DNA of 64,000 nucleotides from Chloroflexota bacterium (GTDB lineage: Bacteria > Chloroflexota > Anaerolineae > Caldilineales > Caldilineaceae), in the NCBI GenBank assembly GCA_016861025.1, contig BOKO01000008.1:62001-126000 (forward strand), read 5' to 3'. The stretch's first letter is position 1, and the number at the start of each line of letters is the position of its first letter. Of the stretch, positions 19,102 through 33,219 are shown piece by piece. The position numbers and the translations under genes are program-made. The notes beneath the pieces were generated by a model. The model saw only the letters and a list, made by a program, of their open reading frames with translations. It ran no database searches and had not been told where the DNA came from.

Positions 19102-19635
19102 ATGCCTGAACTGCCATTCGAGCTGCCGCCGTTGCCGACAATCCAGCAGGTCATCTTCGTGATGATCGCCATTTTAACTGTTTTGGGCGCACTGGTTGTT
19201 GTGTTGGCGCGTAATCTGTTTCACAGCGCACTTGGGCTGGTGACCGCATTCTTTGGTGCGGCAGGCGTCTATGTGGTGGCGGAAGCGGAGTTTATCGGCG
19301 TCAGCCAGGTGCTTGTTTATGTCGGCGCCATCTCGACGCTCATCACCTTCGCCATCATGTTGACGCGCGGCATGATGTTTGGTGCGACATCGCCGCGCAA
19401 CCGCCAGTCGGGAACGGCAGCGATGATTACGATCCTCATCTTCCTGGTGTTGACGGCGCTGGTTGGAGCGATCCCGTGGCCCCAGGCTGGCGAGCCGATT
19501 GTGGAAGGTCAGGCGATTATTGCTGGGCTAGGGCGCTCGTTTGTCAACGAGTATGTCGTGCCGTTCCAGTTGTTGGCGATGCTGTTGCTGGTTGCTTTGG
19601 CCGGCGCAATCGTCCTGGCACGCGATCGGAAGTAA
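19102..19635 (+). CDS. nuoJ: NADH-quinone oxidoreductase subunit J (operon 2)
   Basis: This 177-residue, five-helix membrane subunit has the conserved third-helix region SQVLVYVGAISTLITFAIML and an N-terminal LVVVLARNLFHSALGLV. GAGGAG precedes the ATG. It lies 17 bp after nuoH and about 80 bp before nuoK. It keeps a normal C-terminus (VALAGAIVLARDRK), unlike the operon 1 copy whose tail comes from a repeat. Confidence 0.95.
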   Translation: MPELPFELPPLPTIQQVIFVMIAILTVLGALVVVLARNLFHSALGLVTAFFGAAGVYVVAEAEFIGVSQVLVYVGAISTLITFAIMLTRGMMFGATSPRNRQSGTAAMITILIFLVLTALVGAIPWPQAGEPIVEGQAIIAGLGRSFVNEYVVPFQLLAMLLLVALAGAIVLARDRK

Positions 19636-19716
19636 AGAAGTAAATCTGGTGATCGATAAAAAGTGGCCGAGAGAGATTTTGGCAAGTGTGGATGAGAAAG
19701 AAAAGAGGCGACGCAC

Positions 19717-20031
19717 ATGGTTCCTCTAACCTGGTATCTGATACTGGCGGCATTTGTCTTTAGCGCAGGATTGTTTGCGGCGTTGGGGCGACGCAATGCG
19801 ATCGCCGTGTTGATGGGCATTGAATTGATGTTAAACGCCGCCAATATTAACCTGATTGCATTCTGGCGCTATGGCCCATCGCCCGCGCAAAATCTGGATG
19901 GGCAGATTTTTGCCTTATTCGTCATTGCAGTTGCTGCGGCGGAAGTCGCTGTCGGCCTGGCGTTGGTGATTTCGGTTTATCGCAATCGCCGCACCGTGAA
20001 CCTCGACGATCTCGATCTGTTGAAGGGGTAG
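19717..20031 (+). CDS. nuoK: NADH-quinone oxidoreductase subunit K (operon 2)
   Basis: This 104-residue, three-helix subunit conserves both essential glutamates: E36 (in MGIELMLNAAN) and E76 (in AAAEVAVGLA). It has a four-residue longer loop than the operon 1 copy (YGPSPAQNLD), which shifts the second glutamate. It starts MVP-LTWYL as expected. nuoJ is upstream. Downstream comes a short inverted repeat and then the small TPR-like membrane gene. Confidence 0.95.
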   Translation: MVPLTWYLILAAFVFSAGLFAALGRRNAIAVLMGIELMLNAANINLIAFWRYGPSPAQNLDGQIFALFVIAVAAAEVAVGLALVISVYRNRRTVNLDDLDLLKG

Positions 20032-20038
20032 TAGGAAC

Positions 20039-20097
20039 GTGTTGCGTGGGGCGTGTCGCGTGTCCAGTGCGAGTCACTGTTAGCAATACGCAACACG
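20039..20097. repeat. Inverted repeat CGTGTTGCGT in the nuoK to TPR-gene gap
   Basis: CGTGTTGCGT (20039-20048) is complementary to ACGCAACACG (20088-20097), with further GCGTG units between. It could form a loose hairpin in the operon 2 transcript and is unlike the family A and B repeats. Confidence 0.5.
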
Positions 20098-20126
20098 AAA
20101 CATGCATGTAATGTAAATCAGGCGTC

Positions 20127-20486
20127 ATGCCAAATCAGCGGTTGACCGGCACTTTAGAAGAACAATGTGAATTTTTGTATAACCTTGCTCTGGAAAAGAT
20201 GGAGCAAGGCAACTACACCGGCGCCGTCCATGTGCTGAAGGAAATCGTCAAATATAAGCCTGATTTTCGGGACGCTGCACAGTTGTTGGAAGCGGCGAAG
20301 AAGCGCAAATCCGAACAAACTTTTCTGCTATTGATGGCGGTTGCAGGCGCCTCAGTGGCAGTGGCGATTGGCGGCGTGATTGGCGTGCCCAATGATTTGA
20401 TTTTCTTGATTTTGGTGGTGCTGGGGGCGTTGGTTGGGTACGGCGTTGGCAACTTTATTCGCAGCTTCCAGTACAGCGCTCGATAG
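20127..20486 (+). CDS. Small TPR-like membrane protein within nuo operon 2
   Basis: This 119-residue protein has an N-terminal helical part that looks like a single TPR or Sel1-type helix pair (LYNLALEKMEQGNYTGAVHV, then LKEIVKYKPDFRDAAQLLE). A basic KKRK stretch and two membrane helices follow (about 68-88 and 91-110). The second ends in glycine-rich GALVGYGVGNF. It is not a known complex I subunit. Its place between nuoK and nuoL, in the same direction, suggests an accessory or assembly role for the membrane arm, which is inference. AGGCGTC precedes the ATG. Confidence 0.75.
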   Translation: MPNQRLTGTLEEQCEFLYNLALEKMEQGNYTGAVHVLKEIVKYKPDFRDAAQLLEAAKKRKSEQTFLLLMAVAGASVAVAIGGVIGVPNDLIFLILVVLGALVGYGVGNFIRSFQYSAR

Positions 20487-20547
20487 ATTGATCGGCGTCA
20501 TTCACGAATTTTGGTGATTAGGGCGCAAAACAAAACGAGGGTAAGCA

Positions 20548-22812
<2,265 letters not shown>

Positions 22813-22934
22813 TAGTTTATTCAATCGTGAGAATCTGCTTTCGTGTCGAAAGCTGGTTTTTGAAAACGTGTAACTTTTCGATTTCTCGCAATCGGCGCTG
22901 AATTCCAAACCGAAGGTCTGCGGAGGAAACGTTC

Positions 22935-24512
<1,578 letters not shown>

Positions 24513-24515
24513 GGC

Positions 24516-26027
<1,512 letters not shown>

Positions 26028-26070
26028 GTGATGCATAGGCGGCAGGCGCTGTCGGTATCCGAAACATACA

Positions 26071-26108
26071 AAGGCAAGACCTGCATCAGGGTCTTGCCTT
26101 TTCTTTCG
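26071..26108 (+). terminator. Rho-independent terminator after nuo operon 2
   Basis: AAGGCAAGAC (26071-26080) pairs with GTCTTGCCTT (26091-26100) around a short loop, followed by TTCTTTC. It lies 44 bp after the nuoN stop and closes the operon. Confidence 0.88.
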
Positions 26109-26122
26109 TATTCTCTCACCGA

Positions 26123-26152
26123 TTACCAGAAAAGCCGCTGCGCGAGTATACT
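26123..26152 (+). promoter_or_regulatory. Candidate promoter of the BNR-repeat gene, possibly leaderless
   Basis: TTACCA (26123-26128) and a consensus TATACT (26147-26152) are separated by 18 bp. The -10 box ends 9 bp before the ATG at 26162, and no ribosome-binding site precedes that ATG, so transcription may start within a few bases of the start codon. Confidence 0.5.
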
Positions 26153-26161
26153 GCATTCCTG

Positions 26162-27916
26162 ATGAGCGGCTTTCAAATTCGGCTTCACTGGATTGTTTCG
26201 ATTGTTGTATTGGCTGCACTGACTGTCCTGGCGCCGGTGTGGGTGATGGCGCAGACCGCAGCGCCAACTGCCAACCCTGTTCTGAGCCTGGCGGTTGCGC
26301 CGGTTGCACCTAACCAGGTATTGGCGGGCGTGCTCAACTCACCGCGCCCGGCTGGCATCTACCGCAGCGCCGATGCAGGCATCACCTGGACAAACACAAC
26401 GCCAGACTTGCCGCCAAATATCAGCATCACATCGATCATCTTTGACCCGCGCAACGCACGTATCGCCTACGCATCGGATGGCGGCGCCGGCTTTATTTTT
26501 CGATCGCAAGATGGCGGCGCAACGTGGGCGGAAGTCGCCGGTTTCCGCAGTCTGTTGAGCGCCAACAGCGCAGTTGGCGTGCTCTACGCCAACGTGGAAA
26601 ACAACCGCACTGCGGTTTACGCCGGCACGCGGTTTGATGGCGTCTTTCGCACCGAGGATGGCGGCGCAACATGGCAGAAACTCGACGGCGGGCTGGTCGG
26701 CGAGGCGCGCAGAATTCGCTCCCTTGCCGCGTTTGGAGACGCGCTCTACGCCGGCACACACAACGGACTCTATCGTCTGCCTGCTGGCGCTGCAACCTGG
26801 GAAGCTGTGGCTGGCACGCCGACAACCTCGATCATCTTCACCTTGCTCGCCGACCGCGGCGTGCTCTATGCAGGCTCTGGTTCGGCGCTGTATGCGAGCA
26901 GCAACGGCGATTCGTGGGAGCGCGTGCCCAATCTACCCACTTCTGTCTACTATGATCTGGCCGCGACTGGCCGACTCCTCGTCGCGGCAAGCGAGAATGG
27001 CCTCTGGGTTGGCAGCGGTGAATCATGGTCGCTTGCCACGGTGGATGGCGCGCCCTACAACACACCGGTCTACGCTGTCGCCAACACATCGCGCGCGCCG
27101 CGCACCGTCTATGCTGGCGGCGATAGCGGTTGGGTCTTTCGCAGCGACGACGAGGGCGTGACGTTTGCGGGGATCGCCGCCATGCCGCCGCTGGATGTCA
27201 CGGCGGCTCTGGCGACTGCGACGCCTACACCGACGCCCTCGCCAACGCCAACCGACACGGCGACGCCGACCAATACCCCCACCGAAACAGCAACGCCAAC
27301 GCCTTCGCCGACGCCGACGGAGACGCCGCTTCCCACCAACACGCCGACGGCGACGGAGACGCGCACGCCAACAGCGACGCGCACGCCAACGCCGATCACA
27401 ATTGGGCTGGAGCCAACAGCCACGCCGCCGCCAACAGAAACGGCGCTGCCAACGGACACGCCGTTATCGATCGTTGAGTCCGACGTGCAAGACGCTGAGA
27501 GCGATGTGCGCGCACCGGCGCGCGGCGCAGGCGATCGCGTGGCCGATGCGTTGCTGCGCGCGGCGCGAGCGCAGCCGACAGAGGAAGCAACATCGCCGAC
27601 TCCGCCAGATGAGGCGACGTTGCCAGCATTGCCGTTGCCGACGGCAACCGCATCGACTATCGATCCGACAGCCACGCCCACAGTGGCGCCGCCAGCCGCA
27701 CCCACAGAGACCGCAACGCCGACGGAAACCGCAACACCGACGGACACTGTAACGCCGGCGCCTACGCCGACCCCGACCGCAACTCCGATTCCCATCGATC
27801 TGGTTGCAGAGGTGGAGAAACGCCTGCCCGTGATCTTCCTCGGTGCAATCGTTGTGCTGGGAACGGTCGTGCTGGCTGCCGGCGTATCGATCCTGCGTGG
27901 GCCGCGCGATATCTAG
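26162..27916 (+). CDS. Exported BNR/sortilin-like repeat protein with Thr/Pro-rich linker and C-terminal anchor
   Basis: This 584-residue protein has a signal peptide (cleavage likely after WVMA). A beta-propeller-like region with several RSxDGGxTW motifs follows (YRSADAGITW, FRSQDGGATW, FRTEDGGATW, FRSDDEGVTF), as in BNR, Ycf48-like and VPS10-type propellers. Residues about 350-440 and 470-540 are low-complexity Thr/Pro/Ala linkers (TPTPSPTPTDTATPT-like). A single helix at about 555-577 precedes a short RGPRDI tail, so the propeller is probably displayed outside the membrane. Ligand or enzyme activity cannot be told. It is separated from the nuo operon by a terminator and has its own promoter. 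Confidence 0.82.
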   Translation: MSGFQIRLHWIVSIVVLAALTVLAPVWVMAQTAAPTANPVLSLAVAPVAPNQVLAGVLNSPRPAGIYRSADAGITWTNTTPDLPPNISITSIIFDPRNARIAYASDGGAGFIFRSQDGGATWAEVAGFRSLLSANSAVGVLYANVENNRTAVYAGTRFDGVFRTEDGGATWQKLDGGLVGEARRIRSLAAFGDALYAGTHNGLYRLPAGAATWEAVAGTPTTSIIFTLLADRGVLYAGSGSALYASSNGDSWERVPNLPTSVYYDLAATGRLLVAASENGLWVGSGESWSLATVDGAPYNTPVYAVANTSRAPRTVYAGGDSGWVFRSDDEGVTFAGIAAMPPLDVTAALATATPTPTPSPTPTDTATPTNTPTETATPTPSPTPTETPLPTNTPTATETRTPTATRTPTPITIGLEPTATPPPTETALPTDTPLSIVESDVQDAESDVRAPARGAGDRVADALLRAARAQPTEEATSPTPPDEATLPALPLPTATASTIDPTATPTVAPPAAPTETATPTETATPTDTVTPAPTPTPTATPIPIDLVAEVEKRLPVIFLGAIVVLGTVVLAAGVSILRGPRDI

Positions 27917-27979
27917 ACTCCGCGTTCTCGCATTGAAGGTGACTCCCAGGTCAGATGGTGTGAAATCGATGGTTGAATC

Positions 27980-29629
27980 ATGTTGACGCTTCAACAGTTG
28001 CTCGATGTTTTGCCTGAAAGTGATATTGCGCGCACGGCGTCGATGGCTTCCCACTCTGTGAGAACGCTGTGCGCCCAGATTGAGATCAAAGATGTCACCG
28101 CCGACAGCCGACAGGTGCGCCCCGGCTCGCTTTTTGTGGCGATTCCTGGCGCTCGTCATGACGGGCATGATTATATTTGCGCCGCAGTGAAACAAGGCGC
28201 GGTTGCTGTGATCGGCGTGCGCCCGATGGCAGGGTTGAGTGCAGAAACCCAATCAAGCCTTGCGCAGATTCCCTATGTGCGCGTAGACGACAGCCAGCGC
28301 GCGCTGGCGTTTGCCTGCGCCGCACTGCACAATTTCCCGAGCCGACGGCTTGTCGTGGTTGGCGTCACCGGCACTGACGGCAAGACGACGACCTCCAGCA
28401 TCCTGGAATCGATCCTGCGTGCGGCGACGTTGACGCCCGATGACTCGGCCGGGCGCGTCGGCGTCGTGACCACGGTTGGGGCGCGCGTCCGTGGCGCGGA
28501 GTATGAGACCGGGCTGCACGTCACCACACCTGACGCGCCCGAAGTGCAACGCTTCTTGCGGGCGATGGTCGATGCTGGCTGCCGCTATGCCGTGGTCGAG
28601 AGCACCAGCCACGGCTTGCACCAGCAGCGCGTCGCCGCCGTCGATTTCGACGTGGCCGCGGTCACCAACATCACACACGAACATCTCGACTATCACGGCA
28701 CGCGCGACGCCTACGTCGCCGCAAAAGCCATCCTCTTTCGCGCATTGCTCTGGTCGCCCACCAAGCCAGGCGTGCCGCGCGCGGCGGTGCTCAATGCCGA
28801 CGACGCCGGCAGCTACGACGCGCTGCGCGTCGCGCTCGACGAGGAAATGAAAAAGCAAGGACAGCGTGTGACAATCCGTAGCTACAGCGTCGCCAACCCA
28901 CTGCCTCAGGCTGATCTGGATGTCGCTGTTGAAGCCATCGACTACGACGTCGATGCCACGCGCTTTGATCTGCGTTGGTGGGGCGGGCGCTTTTCAATTG
29001 AATCTCCCCTGATCGGTGAGTTCAATGTCTACAACGTGGCGTGCGCGGCGACGGCAGCGCTGGCGCTCGGCATTGAACCTGTCGCCATTCAGCGCGGCGT
29101 GGCGACGATGCCGCCGGTGTTGGGGCGAATGCAGCGCATGAACGCCGGGCAGCCATTTCTTGCCATCGTGGATTTTGCCCACACACCGGTCAGCCTCGAA
29201 CGCGCGCTGATGACATTGCGCCCGTTGGTTGGTCGGGGCAGTCGCCTGATCACAGTCTTTGGTTCGGCAGGTCTGCGCGATCGGGCGAAGCGCTTTCTAA
29301 TGGGACAGGTGAGTGGGCGGTTGGCGGATTACACCGTGATTACTGCCGAAGACCCGCGCACCGAAGACCTGGCTGAAATTTGTCGGGAAATCGAACGCGG
29401 CGTGCGTGAGTACGCCGACTCCGACCGCTACACCATCGTTCTCGACCGCAGCCAGGCGATTCAGGCCGCCGTCGACATGGCGCGACCGGGCGATGTCGTC
29501 GCCGCCTTTGGCAAGGGACATGAACGCAGCATGTGTTTTGGCGAGATTGAATATCCGTGGAGCGACCAGGAGGCGATGATGGCTGCGCTGGAGCGGCGGC
29601 GGCTGCGCGATGGCTTTGTGGTTGCCTGA
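27980..29629 (+). CDS. murE: MurE-type Mur ligase (UDP-MurNAc-dipeptide:diamino-acid ligase)
   Basis: This 549-residue ATP-dependent ligase adds the third residue to the peptidoglycan stem peptide. Domains are N-terminal UDP-binding (about 30-115, DSRQVRPGSLFVAIPG), the central ATPase with GVTGTDGKTTT (128-138), the THEHLDYHGT segment and a lysine in AAKAILFRA, then a C-terminal domain with GSAGLRDRAKRFLMG. The specificity loop reads E457-D-P-R460 where meso-DAP enzymes have DNPR, so the diamino acid may not be meso-DAP. Chloroflexus wall peptides contain ornithine, so L-Orn is plausible. The protein is about 50 residues longer than E. coli MurE. No other wall gene is adjacent. Confidence 0.85.
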   Translation: MLTLQQLLDVLPESDIARTASMASHSVRTLCAQIEIKDVTADSRQVRPGSLFVAIPGARHDGHDYICAAVKQGAVAVIGVRPMAGLSAETQSSLAQIPYVRVDDSQRALAFACAALHNFPSRRLVVVGVTGTDGKTTTSSILESILRAATLTPDDSAGRVGVVTTVGARVRGAEYETGLHVTTPDAPEVQRFLRAMVDAGCRYAVVESTSHGLHQQRVAAVDFDVAAVTNITHEHLDYHGTRDAYVAAKAILFRALLWSPTKPGVPRAAVLNADDAGSYDALRVALDEEMKKQGQRVTIRSYSVANPLPQADLDVAVEAIDYDVDATRFDLRWWGGRFSIESPLIGEFNVYNVACAATAALALGIEPVAIQRGVATMPPVLGRMQRMNAGQPFLAIVDFAHTPVSLERALMTLRPLVGRGSRLITVFGSAGLRDRAKRFLMGQVSGRLADYTVITAEDPRTEDLAEICREIERGVREYADSDRYTIVLDRSQAIQAAVDMARPGDVVAAFGKGHERSMCFGEIEYPWSDQEAMMAALERRRLRDGFVVA

Positions 29630-29648
29630 CCTTCCAGGAAGCCGGGTC

Positions 29649-29681
29649 ACCTTCCCGGAAGCTTCAAGCTTCTGGGAAGGT
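29649..29681. terminator. Palindrome between convergent murE and cupin genes
   Basis: ACCTTCCCGGAAGCTT (29649-29664) and AAGCTTCTGGGAAGGT (29666-29681) form a near-perfect inverted repeat around one base, with one mismatch. A related CTTCCAGGAAG unit precedes it at 29633. It could terminate both convergent transcripts, although T-runs are lacking. A similar GCTTCTGGGAAGGTG sequence occurs near 60800, so it may be a dispersed repeat (family C). Confidence 0.55.
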
Positions 29682-29697
29682 GGCTGGCGTGTGGATT

Positions 29698-30915
<1,218 letters not shown>

Positions 30916-30939
30916 AGTATGTTCCTTTGGAGGTTGGAG

Positions 30940-31080
30940 ATTAAGAGATTGGAGATTAGATTTCTGGTAATGGGGCGGGAGGGTTATAGGGTGACGAGGA
31001 AGTTCTGCTCGCACACTCTCCCTAAAACCCCAACCACCCTACAACCCCAACTCCAATCTCCGAATCTCTTAATCTCTTTT
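30940..31080. repeat. Long imperfect palindrome, family B (cupin to binding-protein gap)
   Basis: GGAGATTAAGAGATTGGAGATT at the left and its near complement AATCTCCGAATCTCTTAATCTC at the right enclose about 90 nt. That interior also pairs partly (GGGTTATAGGGTG against a near complement). The transcript could fold into a long hairpin between the binding-protein gene and the cupin gene. Confidence 0.75.
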
Positions 31081-31085
31081 CACTC

Positions 31086-32087
31086 CTACTGCGGAATCTC
31101 GCCCAACCGCTCCGCTTCGTTGAAGTTGTCGAGCGTGATCAGCTTCGGCGTCAACAGGACGACATCGCTGGCCGGCGTCGCGCCGCTGACGATGAAGTTG
31201 ACGATCGTTTGCAACGCGGTGCGAGACTGTCCGCCAGGGAACTGCTCGACCGAACCGTAGAGCGCTCCGTCGCGTATGGCAAGCAGCGCTTCAGGGAGTG
31301 CATCGAAGCCGATAATGGGGACATCGACGCCTGCAGCTTTGGCGGCTTCGACAGCGCCGAGCGCCATGTCATCGTTGGCGGCGACAATCGCCTGGACATC
31401 GGGGTTGGCGGAGAGACAGTTCTCGGTGACGGTCAGACCGCCATCGCGGTTGAAGTTGCCGGTCTGCTGGCAGACGACCTCGATGTTGCCGACGGGGTCG
31501 ATGATGTTGTGCAGACCTGCCGAGCGGTCGATGGCGGGGGATGCGCCTGGTGTGCCGAGCAGTTCGATGATCCTGGCGCCATCGGGGAAGAGGCTGAGAA
31601 TCGCCTTGCCCTGCTCCTCGCCGCCAAGCACGTTGTCGGCGCCGACATGGGCGAGCAAGCCGTTGACGCCCTCGGCGCGGCGGTCGATGGTGACGACCGG
31701 AATGCCAGCGTCGATGACCTGTTGAATGACCGGCGCCAACCCCTCGCTTGTGCGCGGGCTGACGATCAGACCATCGTAGCCAAGCGCAATCACCCCTTCG
31801 AGGTCAGCCACCTGCTTGGTGGTGTTGTCCTGACCGTCGAGCGTGATGATCTCGATGTTGCCGATCTTCGCCGCCTCGTCGCGCACCTGTCGCTCCATGT
31901 GCACAAAGAACGGAAAACTCATCGCCGGCACCGAAAACGCTATGCGATAGACTTTGGCGTCGGGCGCTGGAGCCGCCTGTCCGCCGTCGGCTGGTGCAGC
32001 AGGTGCACAGCCAGCCAGCACCAACGCCAGAATGAGCAGAAGGCTGGAGGCGAAAGAAATACTTCGTTTGACCGATCCTTTACGCAT
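31086..32087 (-). CDS. Sugar ABC transporter substrate-binding lipoprotein (RbsB type)
   Basis: This 333-residue lipoprotein has a basic start, a hydrophobic segment and lipobox LVLAGC, followed by an Ala/Pro linker. The mature part is a periplasmic-binding fold of the ribose-binding group (Peripla_BP_4): IAFSVPAMSFPFFVHMERQV, LIVSPRTSEG, PVVTIDRRAEG, AANDDMALGAVEAAKAAG and PIIGFDALPEAL. It captures a monosaccharide or related ligand for import. AGGAGA precedes the ATG at 32087. The permease gene ends 109 bp upstream. The ligand cannot be told from sequence alone. Confidence 0.92.
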   Translation of the reverse strand: MRKGSVKRSISFASSLLLILALVLAGCAPAAPADGGQAAPAPDAKVYRIAFSVPAMSFPFFVHMERQVRDEAAKIGNIEIITLDGQDNTTKQVADLEGVIALGYDGLIVSPRTSEGLAPVIQQVIDAGIPVVTIDRRAEGVNGLLAHVGADNVLGGEEQGKAILSLFPDGARIIELLGTPGASPAIDRSAGLHNIIDPVGNIEVVCQQTGNFNRDGGLTVTENCLSANPDVQAIVAANDDMALGAVEAAKAAGVDVPIIGFDALPEALLAIRDGALYGSVEQFPGGQSRTALQTIVNFIVSGATPASDVVLLTPKLITLDNFNEAERLGEIPQ

Positions 32088-32196
32088 AGTCAATTCTCCT
32101 TGTAGACTGCAAATGTACTCTGTGAGATAGTTTGAAAACACACTGTTGCAATCCAGGCATTGTAACAGCGTGGCAGACACCCAACTCGCTTCTTCT

Positions 32197-33219
32197 CTAT
32201 CTCCGCCGCCGTTTGATCAACTGGTCGAGATAGACAGCAAAGACAATAATCAGGCCGACCAAAATTTGCTGGTAGTAAGGCGACACATTCATCAGCGTCA
32301 GGCCGTTGCTGAGCACGCCGATCAACAGGATGCCGATCACCGTGCCAAAGATGCCGCCCTCGCCGCCGAAAAGACTGGTGCCGCCGATCACCACGCCTGC
32401 GATCACCGTCAGCTCGTAGCCGACGCCCGCCACCTGCTCCGCGGAATTGAGGCGCGAGGAGAGCAAGAAGCCCGACAGTCCGGCGAAGAACCCGGTGATC
32501 ACATAGACGCTGAGCGTGATGTTCTGCACGTTGAGACCGGAAAGCCGCGCCGCTTCCGGGTTGCCGCCAACGGCGTAGACACGGCGGCCATAGCGGGTGT
32601 AGCGCAGCACAATGAACGCCAGCACCGCAAAGCTGAGGAAAATGATGACCGGCACCGGCACCGGCCCGATCATGCCTTGTCCCCAGAATTTATACTCGTC
32701 GGTGAAGGTGCTGATCGGTTGACCGCCGGAAAAGAGCAGCGCCGCGCCGCGAAAAGCTGTCAACCCGCCGAGCGTAACGATGAAAGGCGGCACTTTGAGC
32801 CGCGAAACTGCTGTGCCTTGCAGCAGCCCTCCGATCAAACCAACAGCAATGGCGGCGCCGATGGCGGCAGGCAAGCCAAATCCTTCCGCCTGTCCTGCCG
32901 TGCCCGCCGAGAGCAGCCCGGTGCCGCCTTTATAGACTGCGGCGGCCACCAACCCAGAAAGCGCCAACAATGAACCGACCGACAGGTCGATGCCGCCGGT
33001 GAGAATCACAAAGGTCATCCCCAAGGCCAGCAGACCGTAAATCGACACCTGGCGCAATACGTTGAAGAGATTGCGCGAGGAGAGGAAAGCGGGTTCGATC
33101 AGCGCAAAGATCACACAGATGACGATCAGGACGCCCAGCGCGCCAAGCTGACTGGCATAGGCGTGCCAGTCGAAGCTGCTGGTGAATGTGCTCGGTTTGG
33201 CTGCTTGTTTTGCAGTCAC
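32197..33219 (-). CDS. Sugar ABC transporter permease (RbsC type), GTG start
   Basis: This 340-residue inner-membrane permease of the ribose/xylose class (BPD_transp_2) has SRNLFNVLRQVSIYGLLALG, ILTGGIDLSVGSLLALSG, PPFIVTLGGLTAFRG, and YAVGGNPEAARLSGLNV. About ten membrane helices are expected. The start is the GTG at 33219, which overlaps the ATPase stop in a GTGA arrangement and has AAGGAGAG upstream. A longer frame to 33357 has no family support. It pairs with the neighbouring ATPase and binding protein. Confidence 0.93.
   Translation of the reverse strand: MTAKQAAKPSTFTSSFDWHAYASQLGALGVLIVICVIFALIEPAFLSSRNLFNVLRQVSIYGLLALGMTFVILTGGIDLSVGSLLALSGLVAAAVYKGGTGLLSAGTAGQAEGFGLPAAIGAAIAVGLIGGLLQGTAVSRLKVPPFIVTLGGLTAFRGAALLFSGGQPISTFTDEYKFWGQGMIGPVPVPVIIFLSFAVLAFIVLRYTRYGRRVYAVGGNPEAARLSGLNVQNITLSVYVITGFFAGLSGFLLSSRLNSAEQVAGVGYELTVIAGVVIGGTSLFGGEGGIFGTVIGILLIGVLSNGLTLMNVSPYYQQILVGLIIVFAVYLDQLIKRRRR

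Noticed and set aside
27217..27790. Repetitive ACGCCGACG-like DNA considered as a CRISPR or tandem repeat array
   Set aside because: The repeats are codon-level echoes of the Thr/Pro-rich linker in the BNR-repeat protein, with no regular spacer length or constant repeat.
31209..32105. A 298-codon plus-strand open frame opposite the sugar-binding lipoprotein gene
   Set aside because: It is antisense to a clear RbsB-type gene with signal peptide and lipobox, and has no domain of its own.
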